Positions 1 to 6,021 of a stretch of 6,021 nucleotides of DNA are shown here, piece by piece. Each line of letters starts with the position of its first letter. The first letter of the stretch is position 1. A program made the translations under genes and the position numbers. The stretch is taken from NCBI GenBank assembly GCA_021778815.1, contig JAJYBW010000222.1:1-6021 (forward strand). The letters are read 5' to 3'. Below the pieces are notes generated by a model, which was not told the origin of the DNA, made no database searches, and saw nothing but the letters and a program-made list of their open reading frames with translations. This stretch comes from Acidobacteriota bacterium. Lineage in GTDB: Bacteria > Acidobacteriota > Terriglobia > Terriglobales > Acidobacteriaceae.

Positions 1-1497
1 GCCAAAGACGGAGGTGAAGAGCTCGCTCTTGATGCTCATATTAATCCAGTCGCGGGCACCACTGATGTCCTGGGCCGTCCACGGAATTTGTTTGCTGGTT
101 AGATACGTCTCAAATTCGTGGATCACGTTGTCGTCGACTTTGAAGTCTTTGCCGACGGTGTGGTTTACCAGGTAGTGGTTGGCGAAGTCGAAAAATACGA
201 ACTGCTCCATTAAAACATCTTGAAAACTATTCGATTTCGGAGTGTCGATTTTGACATCGGGAGTGATACCACCGCCTCCATAGACGGCGCGTCCGGAGTC
301 GGTCAGCTTGACCTCGCGATTGGCGTCGCTCTGCGGCCGATCGGCAGGGTTGTAGAAGTAGTCGTACATGGAAACACCGGTGTAGTTGCGCTGAATCAGG
401 CGACCGCTGGGCGTGTAGTAGTGGTAGGTCGTCAAAGCCAGGGCGGTGTTGTCCGACAGCGGATAGACGGTTTGCACCAAGCCCTTGCCGAAGGTTGTTT
501 CACCGGCGATCAAAGCCCGGTCGTGATCCTGCAGCGCACCGCTGACAATCTCTGCCGCAGAGGCTGTTCCGCGATTGACCAGCACCACAATGGGATAGTT
601 TCTGTTCTGCTCACCGCGTGTAGCGCGATAGGTAATCGGCGGGAAGGCGCGTCCTCGCTGCGACACGATGACCTGTCCCTTTTGCAGAAAATCTCCTGAG
701 ACTGAAACGGCCTCGCTGAGCAGGCCCCCGGGATTGCCGCGCAGGTCAATGACCAGCCCATGGAGAGGGCCCATCTTTTGCAGGGAGTTCACCACTTCCT
801 GGCCGGTCTCTTCTTCGGCAAAATCTTTGATATGCATGTAGCCGACGCCGGGCTGAATGTCGTAGGCCAGGTCAACGCTGGCGCGGGGAATTTCCGCTCG
901 TATCAAATGAAACACCATGGGTTCCGGCTTGCCTTCCCGCGCGATGGTGACGTCAACGGGCGTGCCTTTTGGACCTTTCAGCATGTTGGCAACGTCCAGC
1001 GTCGTTGCCTTCTTGGTGGCTTTGCCGTCCGGTCCAGTGCCGTTGATTGGTTTGCCATTGACGGCCAGGATCACATCGCCGGGACGAATGCCAGCCTTGT
1101 ACGATGGAGTGCCTTCAAAAGGATTGACAACGACAATCTTGTCGTTTTGCTGCATGATTTCCATGCCGATGCCGTAGTACTTGCCGCTTTCTTCTTCGCG
1201 CATTTCGGCAAAGGCTTTGGGATCGTAGAAGTTGGAGTGGGGGTCGAGGACGTGCAACATGTCGGGAATCGCGCCGTCGTAGATGGCGGTGTTGACGCGG
1301 TCCTTCGTCATGGGCTCGGCATAGTTTTGTTCGACGATGCTATAGACGTTGGTGAATTGCTTGAGACTGTCCCGCAGCGTGGATTGGTCGCTCGAAGTCT
1401 GGGCTCCAACATTTCGATCGAGAAAAGCGCCTGCAGCTCCGCAGACGACCAGAAATACAGCGACGAACAATATCGAGCGACGAGTACGGGGAGTCAT
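1..1497 (-). CDS. S41 family carboxyl-terminal processing protease (CtpA/Prc-like), 3' end beyond the window
   Basis: This is an envelope-anchored or periplasmic serine protease of peptidase family S41, which trims or degrades proteins from their C-terminus. Reading from the ATG at 1497 gives 499 uninterrupted codons to the left edge, with no stop. Residues 8-26 are a hydrophobic segment after an Arg-rich start (MTPRTRRS), and V-G-A at 30-32 could be a signal peptidase I site, so it is either secreted or anchored. Residues about 36-104 form a helical N-terminal region. A PDZ domain covers about 105-200 (YYGIGMEI at 107-114, GIRPGDVILAVNG at 136-148). The S41 core follows, with DLRGNPGGLL at 251-260, the catalytic Ser in GTASAAE (S313) and the catalytic Lys in TFGKG (K338). 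The region after about 425 is a C-terminal extension that may be nearly complete. A Shine-Dalgarno-like AAAAGGA lies 11 nt upstream (1509-1515). It is divergent from the prolyl isomerase gene. The family is secure; the substrate cannot be told from sequence. Confidence 0.95.
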   Translation of the reverse strand, partial: MTPRTRRSILFVAVFLVVCGAAGAFLDRNVGAQTSSDQSTLRDSLKQFTNVYSIVEQNYAEPMTKDRVNTAIYDGAIPDMLHVLDPHSNFYDPKAFAEMREEESGKYYGIGMEIMQQNDKIVVVNPFEGTPSYKAGIRPGDVILAVNGKPINGTGPDGKATKKATTLDVANMLKGPKGTPVDVTIAREGKPEPMVFHLIRAEIPRASVDLAYDIQPGVGYMHIKDFAEEETGQEVVNSLQKMGPLHGLVIDLRGNPGGLLSEAVSVSGDFLQKGQVIVSQRGRAFPPITYRATRGEQNRNYPIVVLVNRGTASAAEIVSGALQDHDRALIAGETTFGKGLVQTVYPLSDNTALALTTYHYYTPSGRLIQRNYTGVSMYDYFYNPADRPQSDANREVKLTDSGRAVYGGGGITPDVKIDTPKSNSFQDVLMEQFVFFDFANHYLVNHTVGKDFKVDDNVIHEFETYLTSKQIPWTAQDISGARDWINMSIKSELFTSVFG

Positions 1498-1508
1498 GTA
1501 CCGTAGAT

Positions 1509-1515
1509 TCCTTTT
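1509..1515 (-). promoter_or_regulatory. Ribosome binding site of the S41 protease
   Basis: On the minus strand this reads AAAAGGA and sits 11 nt before the ATG at 1497. It supports that start. Upstream in the same frame I see no other ATG, GTG or TTG near a good ribosome site. Confidence 0.55.
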
Positions 1516-1577
1516 GCACCGTAGATGGAACTCACGACGCGGTTGGGTAGCAAGGAAAACTGCATAAACTAGTGCTC

Positions 1578-1586
1578 AGTGTAACA
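1578..1586 (-). promoter_or_regulatory. Possible extended -10 element for the S41 protease
   Basis: The minus strand reads TG-T-TACACT, an extended -10 layout matching TATAAT at four of six positions. I find no good -35 at 16-18 bp. If real, transcription would start near 1571 and leave a leader of about 75 nt. This is weak evidence, based on consensus matching only. Confidence 0.25.
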
Positions 1587-1655
1587 TTCGAGCGCCCGGC
1601 GATCGATGCTGTCAGGTGGTGTGTGCACGAGTTGGGTACAGAGAAATTGGATGGG

Positions 1656-1686
1656 TTGGGAAAGCGGCCCCGGATGCGGTTAGAAT
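1656..1686 (+). promoter_or_regulatory. Possible sigma70-type promoter for the prolyl isomerase
   Basis: TAGAAT (1681-1686) matches the -10 consensus at five of six positions. TTGGGA (1656-1661) is a partial -35, but the 19-bp spacer is longer than ideal. Transcription would start near 1693, giving a leader of about 95-120 nt depending on which start codon is used. The -10 match is the stronger part of this call. Confidence 0.35.
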
Positions 1687-1788
1687 GAAAACAACGGAAT
1701 CGACCTGCATCGAGTTGCTGTATCCGCACCGGCATCGATTTTCAATGGGAAGCCATCGGATTCGAGATCGTCATGGCGACTGGCAGGC

Positions 1789-3705
1789 ATGGATGGTACC
1801 AACCAACAAATGATGTTACGAGCAGTTGTGCGCGTTGTTCTTCCTGTGGCCGTTGCCACCAGTCTGTGTTTCCACGGCATGGCGCAAACAGCCCCAGACG
1901 CCCCGGCCCCTGTGCAGAGCGCTCCGACGATTAGCGCCAGCACCAATCTCAGTGCGGATTCCAACACCCTGGCAAGCCTCTATGGGATGCCGGTCGAGCA
2001 GATCATTGCGCGCGTGAACGACCAGGTGATCACGAATTCCGACGTGTCCCGAGCGCAGACGCAACTGGACCAGGAGGCGCGCCAGAATAACTGGACGCTG
2101 GAACAGGTGAAGCAGGGGCAGGCGACCTTGCTGCGAGATCTGATCGATCAGCAACTTTTGATTTCGAAGGGCAAGCAGCTTGGAATTACCGGCGACACAG
2201 AGCTGATTAAGCGACTGGACGAAATTCGCAAAGAAAACCATCTTGATTCCCTTGACGACCTGCAGAAGGCGGTCGAACAGCAGGGCATTTCCTACGAGGA
2301 TTTCAAGGCCAACATCCGCAACAGCCTGATTACGCAGCAGGTTGTGCGCGATGAGGTGGGCAGCAAGATGCAGATGTCCGAGGCCGAAATGCGGGCCTAT
2401 TACAACGATCACAAGGCCGATTTCACGCATGAAGAATCGGTACACCTGAACGAAATTCTGATTCCAACCAGCGATAACGCCACCAGTGCGGAGCTGGCCA
2501 AGGCCGATGCTGAAGCCAAGGATCTGGAAGCCAAATTGAAGGCGGGTTCCAGTTTCACTGACCTGGCTAAGAAATATTCCAAGGGACCGACGGCAGCGCA
2601 GGGCGGAGACCTGGGGGATTTTCGTCGAGGCGCGCTTGCCAAGGTGTTGGAAGACCAGACATTCGACCTGCCGGTAGGCGGGCACACAGCGCCTATCCGC
2701 ACCCGTCAGGGCTACATTATCTTGCAGGTTACAGAGCATATTCCTGGCGGAACACAGCCGATGCAAAAGGTAGAACCGCAGATTGAGCAGGCGATTTATA
2801 TGCAGAAGATCGGGCCTGCGGTGCGGACCTATCTGACGCGCCTGCGCGATGAGGCCTATATCGACATTCGGCCGGGCTATACCGATTCGGCAGCCAGCCC
2901 CAACGAGACCAAGCCGACATTTGCCGCCTACACGCCGCCACAACCGAAGAAGAAGAAAAAGCTGAAGGCGCGCTACGACAGTCAGACAGCCCGGTACACG
3001 CGTGGCACACCGCATGCGAAGGCACCGGTAGAGATAGCCTCCGCTACGCCAACTGAAGCCGCACCGACTGTGGCAGCCAGCTCTTCGTCTGCACGGAAGA
3101 AGACTCGCGCCGAGAAGAAGCAAGAGCCCAAGCGTGAGAAATTCCGCTTTGGTCACGCGCCTGCGGCTCCCGTGTCTTCGTTGCAGGTCGCGACATCTGC
3201 CAACGTGCCGCCGCCGCCGTCGACAGAGGAGGCGCCGACGAGCACGGCCGATGCTGCGCCGCCAACCGATGTTCAGCCGCTCGGCCCTGATCTTGAGCAT
3301 GCTCCGCTGATTACGCAGCCCAAAGTGGGAAAGACGCGATTCAGCGATGTAGCTCGCGATAAATCTGAGATGGAAGCGCGGAAGCATCACAAGAAGCCTG
3401 CGAAGAAGAAAAAGAAGGTAAAGGTCGACAATGCCAAGGCGGCCCCGTTGTCGACGACAGAAACCGCTACGCGGCAGATGGAATCTGCCCCGCTGGGCTT
3501 GAATGGCGCAACCGCGGCCAAGCAGAAAAAGAAGAAACCATCCACGGTCAACAATGGACAAAAAACGCGGCTGAGCGACCAGAAAAAGAACGAACCCAAG
3601 AAGAAGTCCAACGATCAGGGGACGCCCACTTCGTCGGATAGCAGCGGTACCGGCGGAAGCACTTCCATGCCGCCCGCGGCCTCTTCATCGACCGATCAGC
3701 CTTAG
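1789..3705 (+). CDS. Secreted SurA/PrsA-like parvulin peptidyl-prolyl isomerase with long Lys/Ala/Pro-rich tail
   Basis: The product is an extracytoplasmic chaperone that speeds cis-trans isomerisation of prolyl bonds, probably in outer-membrane or exported protein folding. Residues below count from the ATG at 1789. Residues about 8-32 form a signal peptide (MMLRAVVR, a hydrophobic stretch, then a likely cut after GMA at 30-32). A SurA_N-like helical chaperone region covers about 62-210, including the characteristic ARVNDQVITNSDV at 74-86. One parvulin domain covers about 213-318 (VHLNEILI, FTDLAKKYSKGP, GGDLGDFRRG, RQGYIILQV). Residues about 319-364 complete the folded part. From about 380 to 638 the chain is low-complexity, with lysine blocks at 387-391, 539-543 and 580-583. 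The start is uncertain: neither 1789 nor the ATGs at 1810 and 1813 has a good ribosome site, and the latter two give a more typical signal peptide. E. coli SurA has two parvulin domains and no such tail, so no symbol is given. Confidence 0.93.
   Translation: MDGTNQQMMLRAVVRVVLPVAVATSLCFHGMAQTAPDAPAPVQSAPTISASTNLSADSNTLASLYGMPVEQIIARVNDQVITNSDVSRAQTQLDQEARQNNWTLEQVKQGQATLLRDLIDQQLLISKGKQLGITGDTELIKRLDEIRKENHLDSLDDLQKAVEQQGISYEDFKANIRNSLITQQVVRDEVGSKMQMSEAEMRAYYNDHKADFTHEESVHLNEILIPTSDNATSAELAKADAEAKDLEAKLKAGSSFTDLAKKYSKGPTAAQGGDLGDFRRGALAKVLEDQTFDLPVGGHTAPIRTRQGYIILQVTEHIPGGTQPMQKVEPQIEQAIYMQKIGPAVRTYLTRLRDEAYIDIRPGYTDSAASPNETKPTFAAYTPPQPKKKKKLKARYDSQTARYTRGTPHAKAPVEIASATPTEAAPTVAASSSSARKKTRAEKKQEPKREKFRFGHAPAAPVSSLQVATSANVPPPPSTEEAPTSTADAAPPTDVQPLGPDLEHAPLITQPKVGKTRFSDVARDKSEMEARKHHKKPAKKKKKVKVDNAKAAPLSTTETATRQMESAPLGLNGATAAKQKKKKPSTVNNGQKTRLSDQKKNEPKKKSNDQGTPTSSDSSGTGGSTSMPPAASSSTDQP
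2932..3702 (+). repeat. Low-complexity Lys/Ala/Pro-rich tail with recurring lysine blocks, inside the isomerase
   Basis: About 257 residues after the folded domains are almost free of hydrophobic core pattern and contain no Cys or Trp. Lysine blocks recur: five at 2947-2961, five at 3403-3417, four at 3526-3537, and shorter ones near 3583-3588 and 3598-3606. A short motif is repeated, KTRFSD (3331-3348) and KTRLSD (3562-3579). Acidic and Ser/Pro/Ala-rich linkers separate the basic blocks. It is probably disordered and strongly basic. Binding to cell wall, lipopolysaccharide or nucleic acid is only an inference. Confidence 0.75.
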
Positions 3706-3711
3706 CGTGGG

Positions 3712-3747
3712 TGGCGGAGATCATGCCAGACTCCGCCGAGGTTGTTT
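3712..3747 (+). terminator. Probable terminator hairpin after the prolyl isomerase
   Basis: GGCGGAG (3713-3719) pairs perfectly with CTCCGCC (3731-3737) across an 11-nt loop. A possible U-G pair (3712/3738) extends the stem. It starts within 8 bases of the TAG stop at 3703-3705. The T-rich tail (TTGTTT) begins only after GAGG, so as an intrinsic terminator it is imperfect; it could also be a 3'-end stabilising hairpin. Confidence 0.5.
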
Positions 3748-3788
3748 CAAGCGGGTCCAGAGAAATACGCGAGCGGGGGAAATCGTCG

Positions 3789-3816
3789 GCGCCCAATCGA
3801 AATTCTGATTGGGTGC
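3789..3816. repeat. Second intergenic hairpin between isomerase and HD gene
   Basis: GCGCCCAATC (3789-3798) pairs with GATTGGGTGC (3807-3816) around an 8-nt loop, giving ten pairs of which one is G-U. The bases after it (TTCCTTC) are only weakly T-rich. It could be a backup terminator or a leader structure of the HD/EVE transcript. The pairing is clear; the role is not. Confidence 0.5.
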
Positions 3817-3894
3817 TTCCTTCAGACAAGCAACGGTCCGAAGTTGGACGATTTCAGGTGAGCTTACATAGGAAATCCGCTTGCGCCGGATTCC

Positions 3895-3904
3895 GGAAGA
3901 GGAG
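3895..3904 (+). promoter_or_regulatory. Ribosome binding site deciding the HD gene start
   Basis: The purine run GGAAGAGGAG lies 3-12 nt before the ATG at 3908. The in-frame TTG at 3881 would place this purine run inside the coding region and has no comparable site of its own. I therefore chose the ATG, which removes nine residues from the longest possible reading. Confidence 0.65.
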
Positions 3905-3907
3905 AGC

Positions 3908-4909
3908 ATGAAGGATTTCTTCCTAGCCGACGCCGTCAAACATCGTGGACGCAATATTCGCTCTCACTTCCTGGTCGCGCAAAAGCAGCTGCGTGACCGA
4001 AATGATGGCATCGCGAAATATCTTTCCCTGACTCTGTGTGACCGGAGTGGCCGCATCGAAGGCCGCTTGTGGGACAATGCGGAGACTTGGGCCGCCAAGT
4101 TCGAGCAGAATGACTTTGTCGAAGTGCGCGCCTGCGTGGATGAGTTCAACGGGAAACTACAGCTAAAGGTGTTGGAGATCATACGGGTCGAGCCGACGAA
4201 AATCGACCTGGGCGATTTTCAACGCAGCACCACTCGGGATATTGAAGCGCTGTGGACTGAGTTGCGCGACACGGTCGCGAGCTTTACGGATCCGGATTTA
4301 AAGCGGCTGGTCTTCGCATTCCTGGACGACCCGGAAATTGCGCGACGATATAAGGCAGCGCCGGCAGCGAAGTTTATGCATCACGCCTGGATTGGCGGAC
4401 TGCTGGAACACGTCGTCGATCTGATCCGCTTCTGTGAGCTGGCAGCGACCCATTTTCCTTTGATCCATCGTGACCTGTTGCTGACTGGCGCGGTGCTGCA
4501 TGACATTGGCAAGATTTATGAACTGAGCTGGGAGCGCGGTTTCGAATATACGCTGGAGGGGCAGCTGATCGGGCACATCTCGATTGCGACCCGGCTGCTG
4601 GATGAAAAGGTGAAAAGCCTGACGGGATTTCCCAAGCCGATGCACACGCTGGTGGAACATTTGATCTTGAGTCATCATGGATCGCTGGAATTCGGTTCAC
4701 CGAAGCTGCCCATGATTCCGGAAGCGGTCCTGCTGAATTATCTCGATGATGCCGAGGCCAAGATGCTCGCGATTCAGGAGGCTTGCCAGCCGCCGCTGGA
4801 AGGGGTTGCGGCACCGGTGTATATCGATCGTGTGCGCGCTCTCGATCGACCGCTGGTGAACACGCGCGCATTTCTGGCGCAGGCTGAGGCGAAGGATTTG
4901 CCGCGATGA
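3908..4909 (+). CDS. yhaM: YhaM-family 3'-5' exoribonuclease (OB-fold plus HD domain)
   Basis: The 333-residue product matches the architecture and length of YhaM (about 314 residues in Bacillus), a cytoplasmic metal-dependent 3'-5' exonuclease acting on RNA and, in some reports, single-stranded DNA. An OB-fold nucleic-acid-binding domain covers about 18-95 (YLSLTLCDRSGRIEGRLWD at 38-56, NGKLQLKVLEI at 81-91). The HD domain covers about 155-290. Visible metal-ligand motifs are HHAWIGGLLEH (158-168), the HD doublet in LHDIGK (H198, D199), GHISI (222-226), LSHHG (254-258, H256 and H257) and YLDDAEAKM (278-286). The stretch HHGSLEFGSPKLP closely follows the YhaM pattern. No HD residue looks lost, so it should be active. 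The start is the ATG with a purine-rich ribosome site; a TTG at 3881 is the alternative. The stop overlaps the EVE gene start. Other HD functions are possible, but the OB-HD pairing makes YhaM by far the best match. Confidence 0.92.
   Translation: MKDFFLADAVKHRGRNIRSHFLVAQKQLRDRNDGIAKYLSLTLCDRSGRIEGRLWDNAETWAAKFEQNDFVEVRACVDEFNGKLQLKVLEIIRVEPTKIDLGDFQRSTTRDIEALWTELRDTVASFTDPDLKRLVFAFLDDPEIARRYKAAPAAKFMHHAWIGGLLEHVVDLIRFCELAATHFPLIHRDLLLTGAVLHDIGKIYELSWERGFEYTLEGQLIGHISIATRLLDEKVKSLTGFPKPMHTLVEHLILSHHGSLEFGSPKLPMIPEAVLLNYLDDAEAKMLAIQEACQPPLEGVAAPVYIDRVRALDRPLVNTRAFLAQAEAKDLPR
4892..4896 (+). promoter_or_regulatory. Ribosome binding site of the EVE gene, inside the HD gene
   Basis: AAGGA lies 9 nt before the ATG at 4906 and within the last codons of the HD gene. 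With the ATGA stop/start overlap at 4906-4909 it indicates coupled translation of the two genes. Confidence 0.6.
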
Positions 4910-5283
4910 ACTATCTGTTGAAGACGGAACCGGGCGCCTACTCCATCAGCGACTTGAAGCGGGATGGAGAAACGGTGTGGGATGGGGTGACCAACGCGGC
5001 GGCGGTAAAACATCTGCGAGAAATGCAACCCAAGGATCGACTGGTGATGTATCACACGGGCGACGAACGCGCGGCAGTTGGTACGGCAACGGTCGTCAGC
5101 GTCGACGCCAAGGACCCAAAGGTGCCGTTGGTTCGCATCCGGTTTGGCAAAACTGTTACGCCGAAGACGCTGGATCGGGTGAAAGGGGAGCCGCTGTTTC
5201 GCGATTCGCCGTTGGTGCGGCAGGGACGATTATCCGTGGTTCCATTGACTGATGAGCAATACCAATGGATGACGAAGGCGTAG
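4906..5283 (+). CDS. Short EVE-domain protein (PUA-like fold, modified-base binding family)
   Basis: The 125-residue product is essentially one EVE domain. This family shares the PUA/YTH-like fold and is linked to recognition of modified nucleotides in DNA or RNA. Recognisable parts are the start MNYLLKTEPGAYSISDL (1-17), the WDGVTN motif (25-30), a basic helix with KHLREM (35-40), LVMYHTGDERAAVGTATVV (46-64), and a C-terminal block SPLVRQGRLSVVPLT (101-115). It is shorter than the roughly 140-160 residues of THYN1-type relatives because the acidic/aromatic insert after the central strands is missing. The familiar V-R-N-Y-x-A-R string is here V-T-N-A-A-A-V, so the pocket may differ. I recall this compact WDGVTN form as a recurring subfamily, so it does not look degraded. 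It overlaps the HD gene by ATGA. The cellular role is unproven. Confidence 0.9.
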   Translation: MNYLLKTEPGAYSISDLKRDGETVWDGVTNAAAVKHLREMQPKDRLVMYHTGDERAAVGTATVVSVDAKDPKVPLVRIRFGKTVTPKTLDRVKGEPLFRDSPLVRQGRLSVVPLTDEQYQWMTKA

Positions 5284-5315
5284 TTTTCCGCGCCAGGAAC
5301 GTTTTATTCTGCATC

Positions 5316-5340
5316 TAGATAATACTTAAAAGTTAAAGGG
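5316..5340 (+). promoter_or_regulatory. aroC upstream elements: possible -10 and ribosome binding site
   Basis: The 64-bp gap before aroC is clearly more A+T-rich than its surroundings. GATAAT at 5318-5323 resembles a -10 box, but no good -35 lies 16-18 bp upstream. AAAGGG at 5335-5340 sits 7 nt before the ATG at 5348 and is a plausible ribosome site. aroC could therefore have its own weak promoter or be read through from the HD/EVE genes; no terminator is visible in the gap. Confidence 0.4.
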
Positions 5341-5347
5341 CTACTGC

Positions 5348-6021
5348 ATGTTTCGTTTTGCCACCTCAGGAGAATCTCACGGGGAATGCTTAATTGCCAT
5401 GGTTTCGGGCATGCCCGCCGGCGTGCCTATTGATGAAGCCAAAATGAACCATGAATTGTGGCGGCGGCAGCAGGGGTATGGCCGCGGCGGCCGCATGAAG
5501 ATTGAGCGCGACAAGGGACAGATTCTTTCCGGCGTGCGACATGCAAAAACGATTGGCTCACCAATTTCGATCCGAATTGAAAACAGCGACTGGAAAAACT
5601 GGACCGAGATTTTGCCAGTGGCTGCGGGAGATCCTGCGAAGCATAAGGCGGTCGCTTCTCCGCGACCTGGCCACGCCGATTTGGCAGGCGCGCTCAAATA
5701 TGATTTTCCCGATGCACGGTACGTGCTGGAGCGGGCGTCGGCGCGTGAGTCCACGGCTCGAGTGGCGGCCGGGGCCATTGCCAAGCAGTTACTGGAAGCC
5801 CTGGGAATCGTGGTTGCGAGTCACGTGATCCGAGTCGGCAATGCGGAATTGGACAGGGACGCGACGTGGCCGGAAATTCTGGCATTGCAGTCGCGCGAGG
5901 AAGTCTTGCTGGGCTGCGTAGACGAAGCTTCCGAGCAGCGCATGAAGGCCGTTGTCGATAAGGCGTTGCGTACGGGCGACTCCGTGGGTGGCGTGTTTGA
6001 AGTGGTGGCCCATGGTGTTCC
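5348..6021 (+). CDS. aroC: Chorismate synthase, 3' end beyond the window
   Basis: Chorismate synthase converts 5-enolpyruvylshikimate-3-phosphate to chorismate with reduced FMN, the last step of the shikimate pathway in the cytoplasm. The window holds 224 codons, open to the right edge. Diagnostic sequence includes SGESHG at 7-12 with the conserved His (H11), the glycine-rich GYGRGGRMKIERD (43-55), SGVRHAKTIGSPI (61-73), NSDWKNW (79-85), RPGHADLAGALKY (106-118, conserved His H109 and Asp D111) and LERASARESTARVA (127-140). The layout resembles the longer Gram-positive and actinobacterial-type enzymes of about 390 residues more than the 361-residue E. coli form. Small departures from the usual strings are SGESHG for AGESHG and SARES for SARET; neither touches the catalytic His residues. 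The start is fixed by homology at the N-terminus and by the AAAGGG ribosome site. Confidence 0.96.
   Translation, partial: MFRFATSGESHGECLIAMVSGMPAGVPIDEAKMNHELWRRQQGYGRGGRMKIERDKGQILSGVRHAKTIGSPISIRIENSDWKNWTEILPVAAGDPAKHKAVASPRPGHADLAGALKYDFPDARYVLERASARESTARVAAGAIAKQLLEALGIVVASHVIRVGNAELDRDATWPEILALQSREEVLLGCVDEASEQRMKAVVDKALRTGDSVGGVFEVVAHGV

Larger units (their letters stand above)
1498..1788. other. Divergent intergenic region between the protease and isomerase genes
   Basis: These roughly 290 bases separate two divergent genes and must hold both promoters. On the plus strand the best -10 candidate is TAGAAT at 1681-1686. On the minus strand it is the extended -10-like TGTTACACT (1578-1586). 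The heptamer GCATCGA occurs at 1707-1713 and 1732-1738, and in inverted orientation at 1603-1609. I see no RNA gene and no riboswitch-like fold. A 42-codon plus-strand frame (1685-1813) crosses the right part but has no ribosome site; it is discussed under findings. Confidence 0.7.

Noticed and set aside
220..1506. Plus-strand open frames of up to 248 codons across the left third
   Set aside because: They are antisense to the S41 protease, whose catalytic Ser/Lys and PDZ motifs are read on the minus strand. The predicted proteins show no recognisable family.
1816..3561. A 581-codon open frame on the minus strand, antisense to the prolyl isomerase
   Set aside because: Its protein is rich in Arg, Leu, Cys and His with no domain pattern, and it lies opposite a gene with clear signal peptide, SurA_N and parvulin motifs. 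It is a codon-bias shadow of that gene.
2947..3606. Adenine-rich lysine codon runs as possible programmed frameshift sites
   Set aside because: I find no A-AAA-AAG heptamer in the needed phase followed by a clear stem, and the zero frame continues normally to a stop.
3886..3896. Near-palindrome CCGGATTCCGG just before the HD gene
   Set aside because: It has only a one-base centre, so it cannot form a useful hairpin, and it is short enough to be chance in G+C-rich DNA; part of it is the ribosome site.
4298..4871. Minus-strand open frames opposite the HD gene
   Set aside because: The plus strand carries the full set of HD metal-binding motifs; the antisense products are compositionally odd and lack ribosome sites I can support.
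5377..6013. Open frames on both strands overlapping aroC (for example 5502-5828 plus, 5377-5784 minus)
   Set aside because: The frame starting at 5348 reads through the window as chorismate synthase with all conserved blocks, so these are shadows.

Overview
The window looks like an ordinary chromosomal housekeeping segment of a free-living Gram-negative bacterium with moderately high G+C. My best guess is a member of the Acidobacteriota. The reasons are the secreted parvulin-type prolyl isomerase with a very long Lys/Ala/Pro-rich tail, the style of the S41 protease beside it, and a compact EVE protein next to a YhaM-like HD protein. This placement rests on remembered resemblance, not on a search.

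Layout. Positions 1-1497 (minus strand) hold an S41 carboxyl-terminal processing protease whose 3' end lies beyond the left edge. About 290 bp of non-coding, divergent intergenic DNA follow. Positions 1789-3705 (plus strand) hold a secreted SurA/PrsA-like peptidyl-prolyl isomerase. A spacer of about 200 bp with two hairpins comes next, the first starting 8 bases after the isomerase stop codon. An OB-fold/HD-domain protein of the YhaM 3'-5' exoribonuclease family (3908-4909) then overlaps a short EVE-domain protein (4906-5283) by ATGA. After 64 bp, chorismate synthase aroC starts at 5348 and runs off the right edge. The protease and aroC are each open to a window edge, so they have no complete start-to-stop ORF here; I translated both by hand.

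How the genes fit together. The divergent protease/isomerase pair both act outside the cytoplasm in protein folding and turnover and share one intergenic region. The HD and EVE genes are almost certainly translationally coupled and point to RNA or modified-nucleotide metabolism. aroC is the last common step of aromatic amino acid synthesis and may be read from the same transcript or from its own weak promoter.

I found no mobile element, CRISPR array, tRNA or rRNA, and no convincing undescribed defence or biosynthetic system. The points most worth a second look are the lysine-block tail of the isomerase, the coupled YhaM-EVE pair, and the altered EVE pocket motif.
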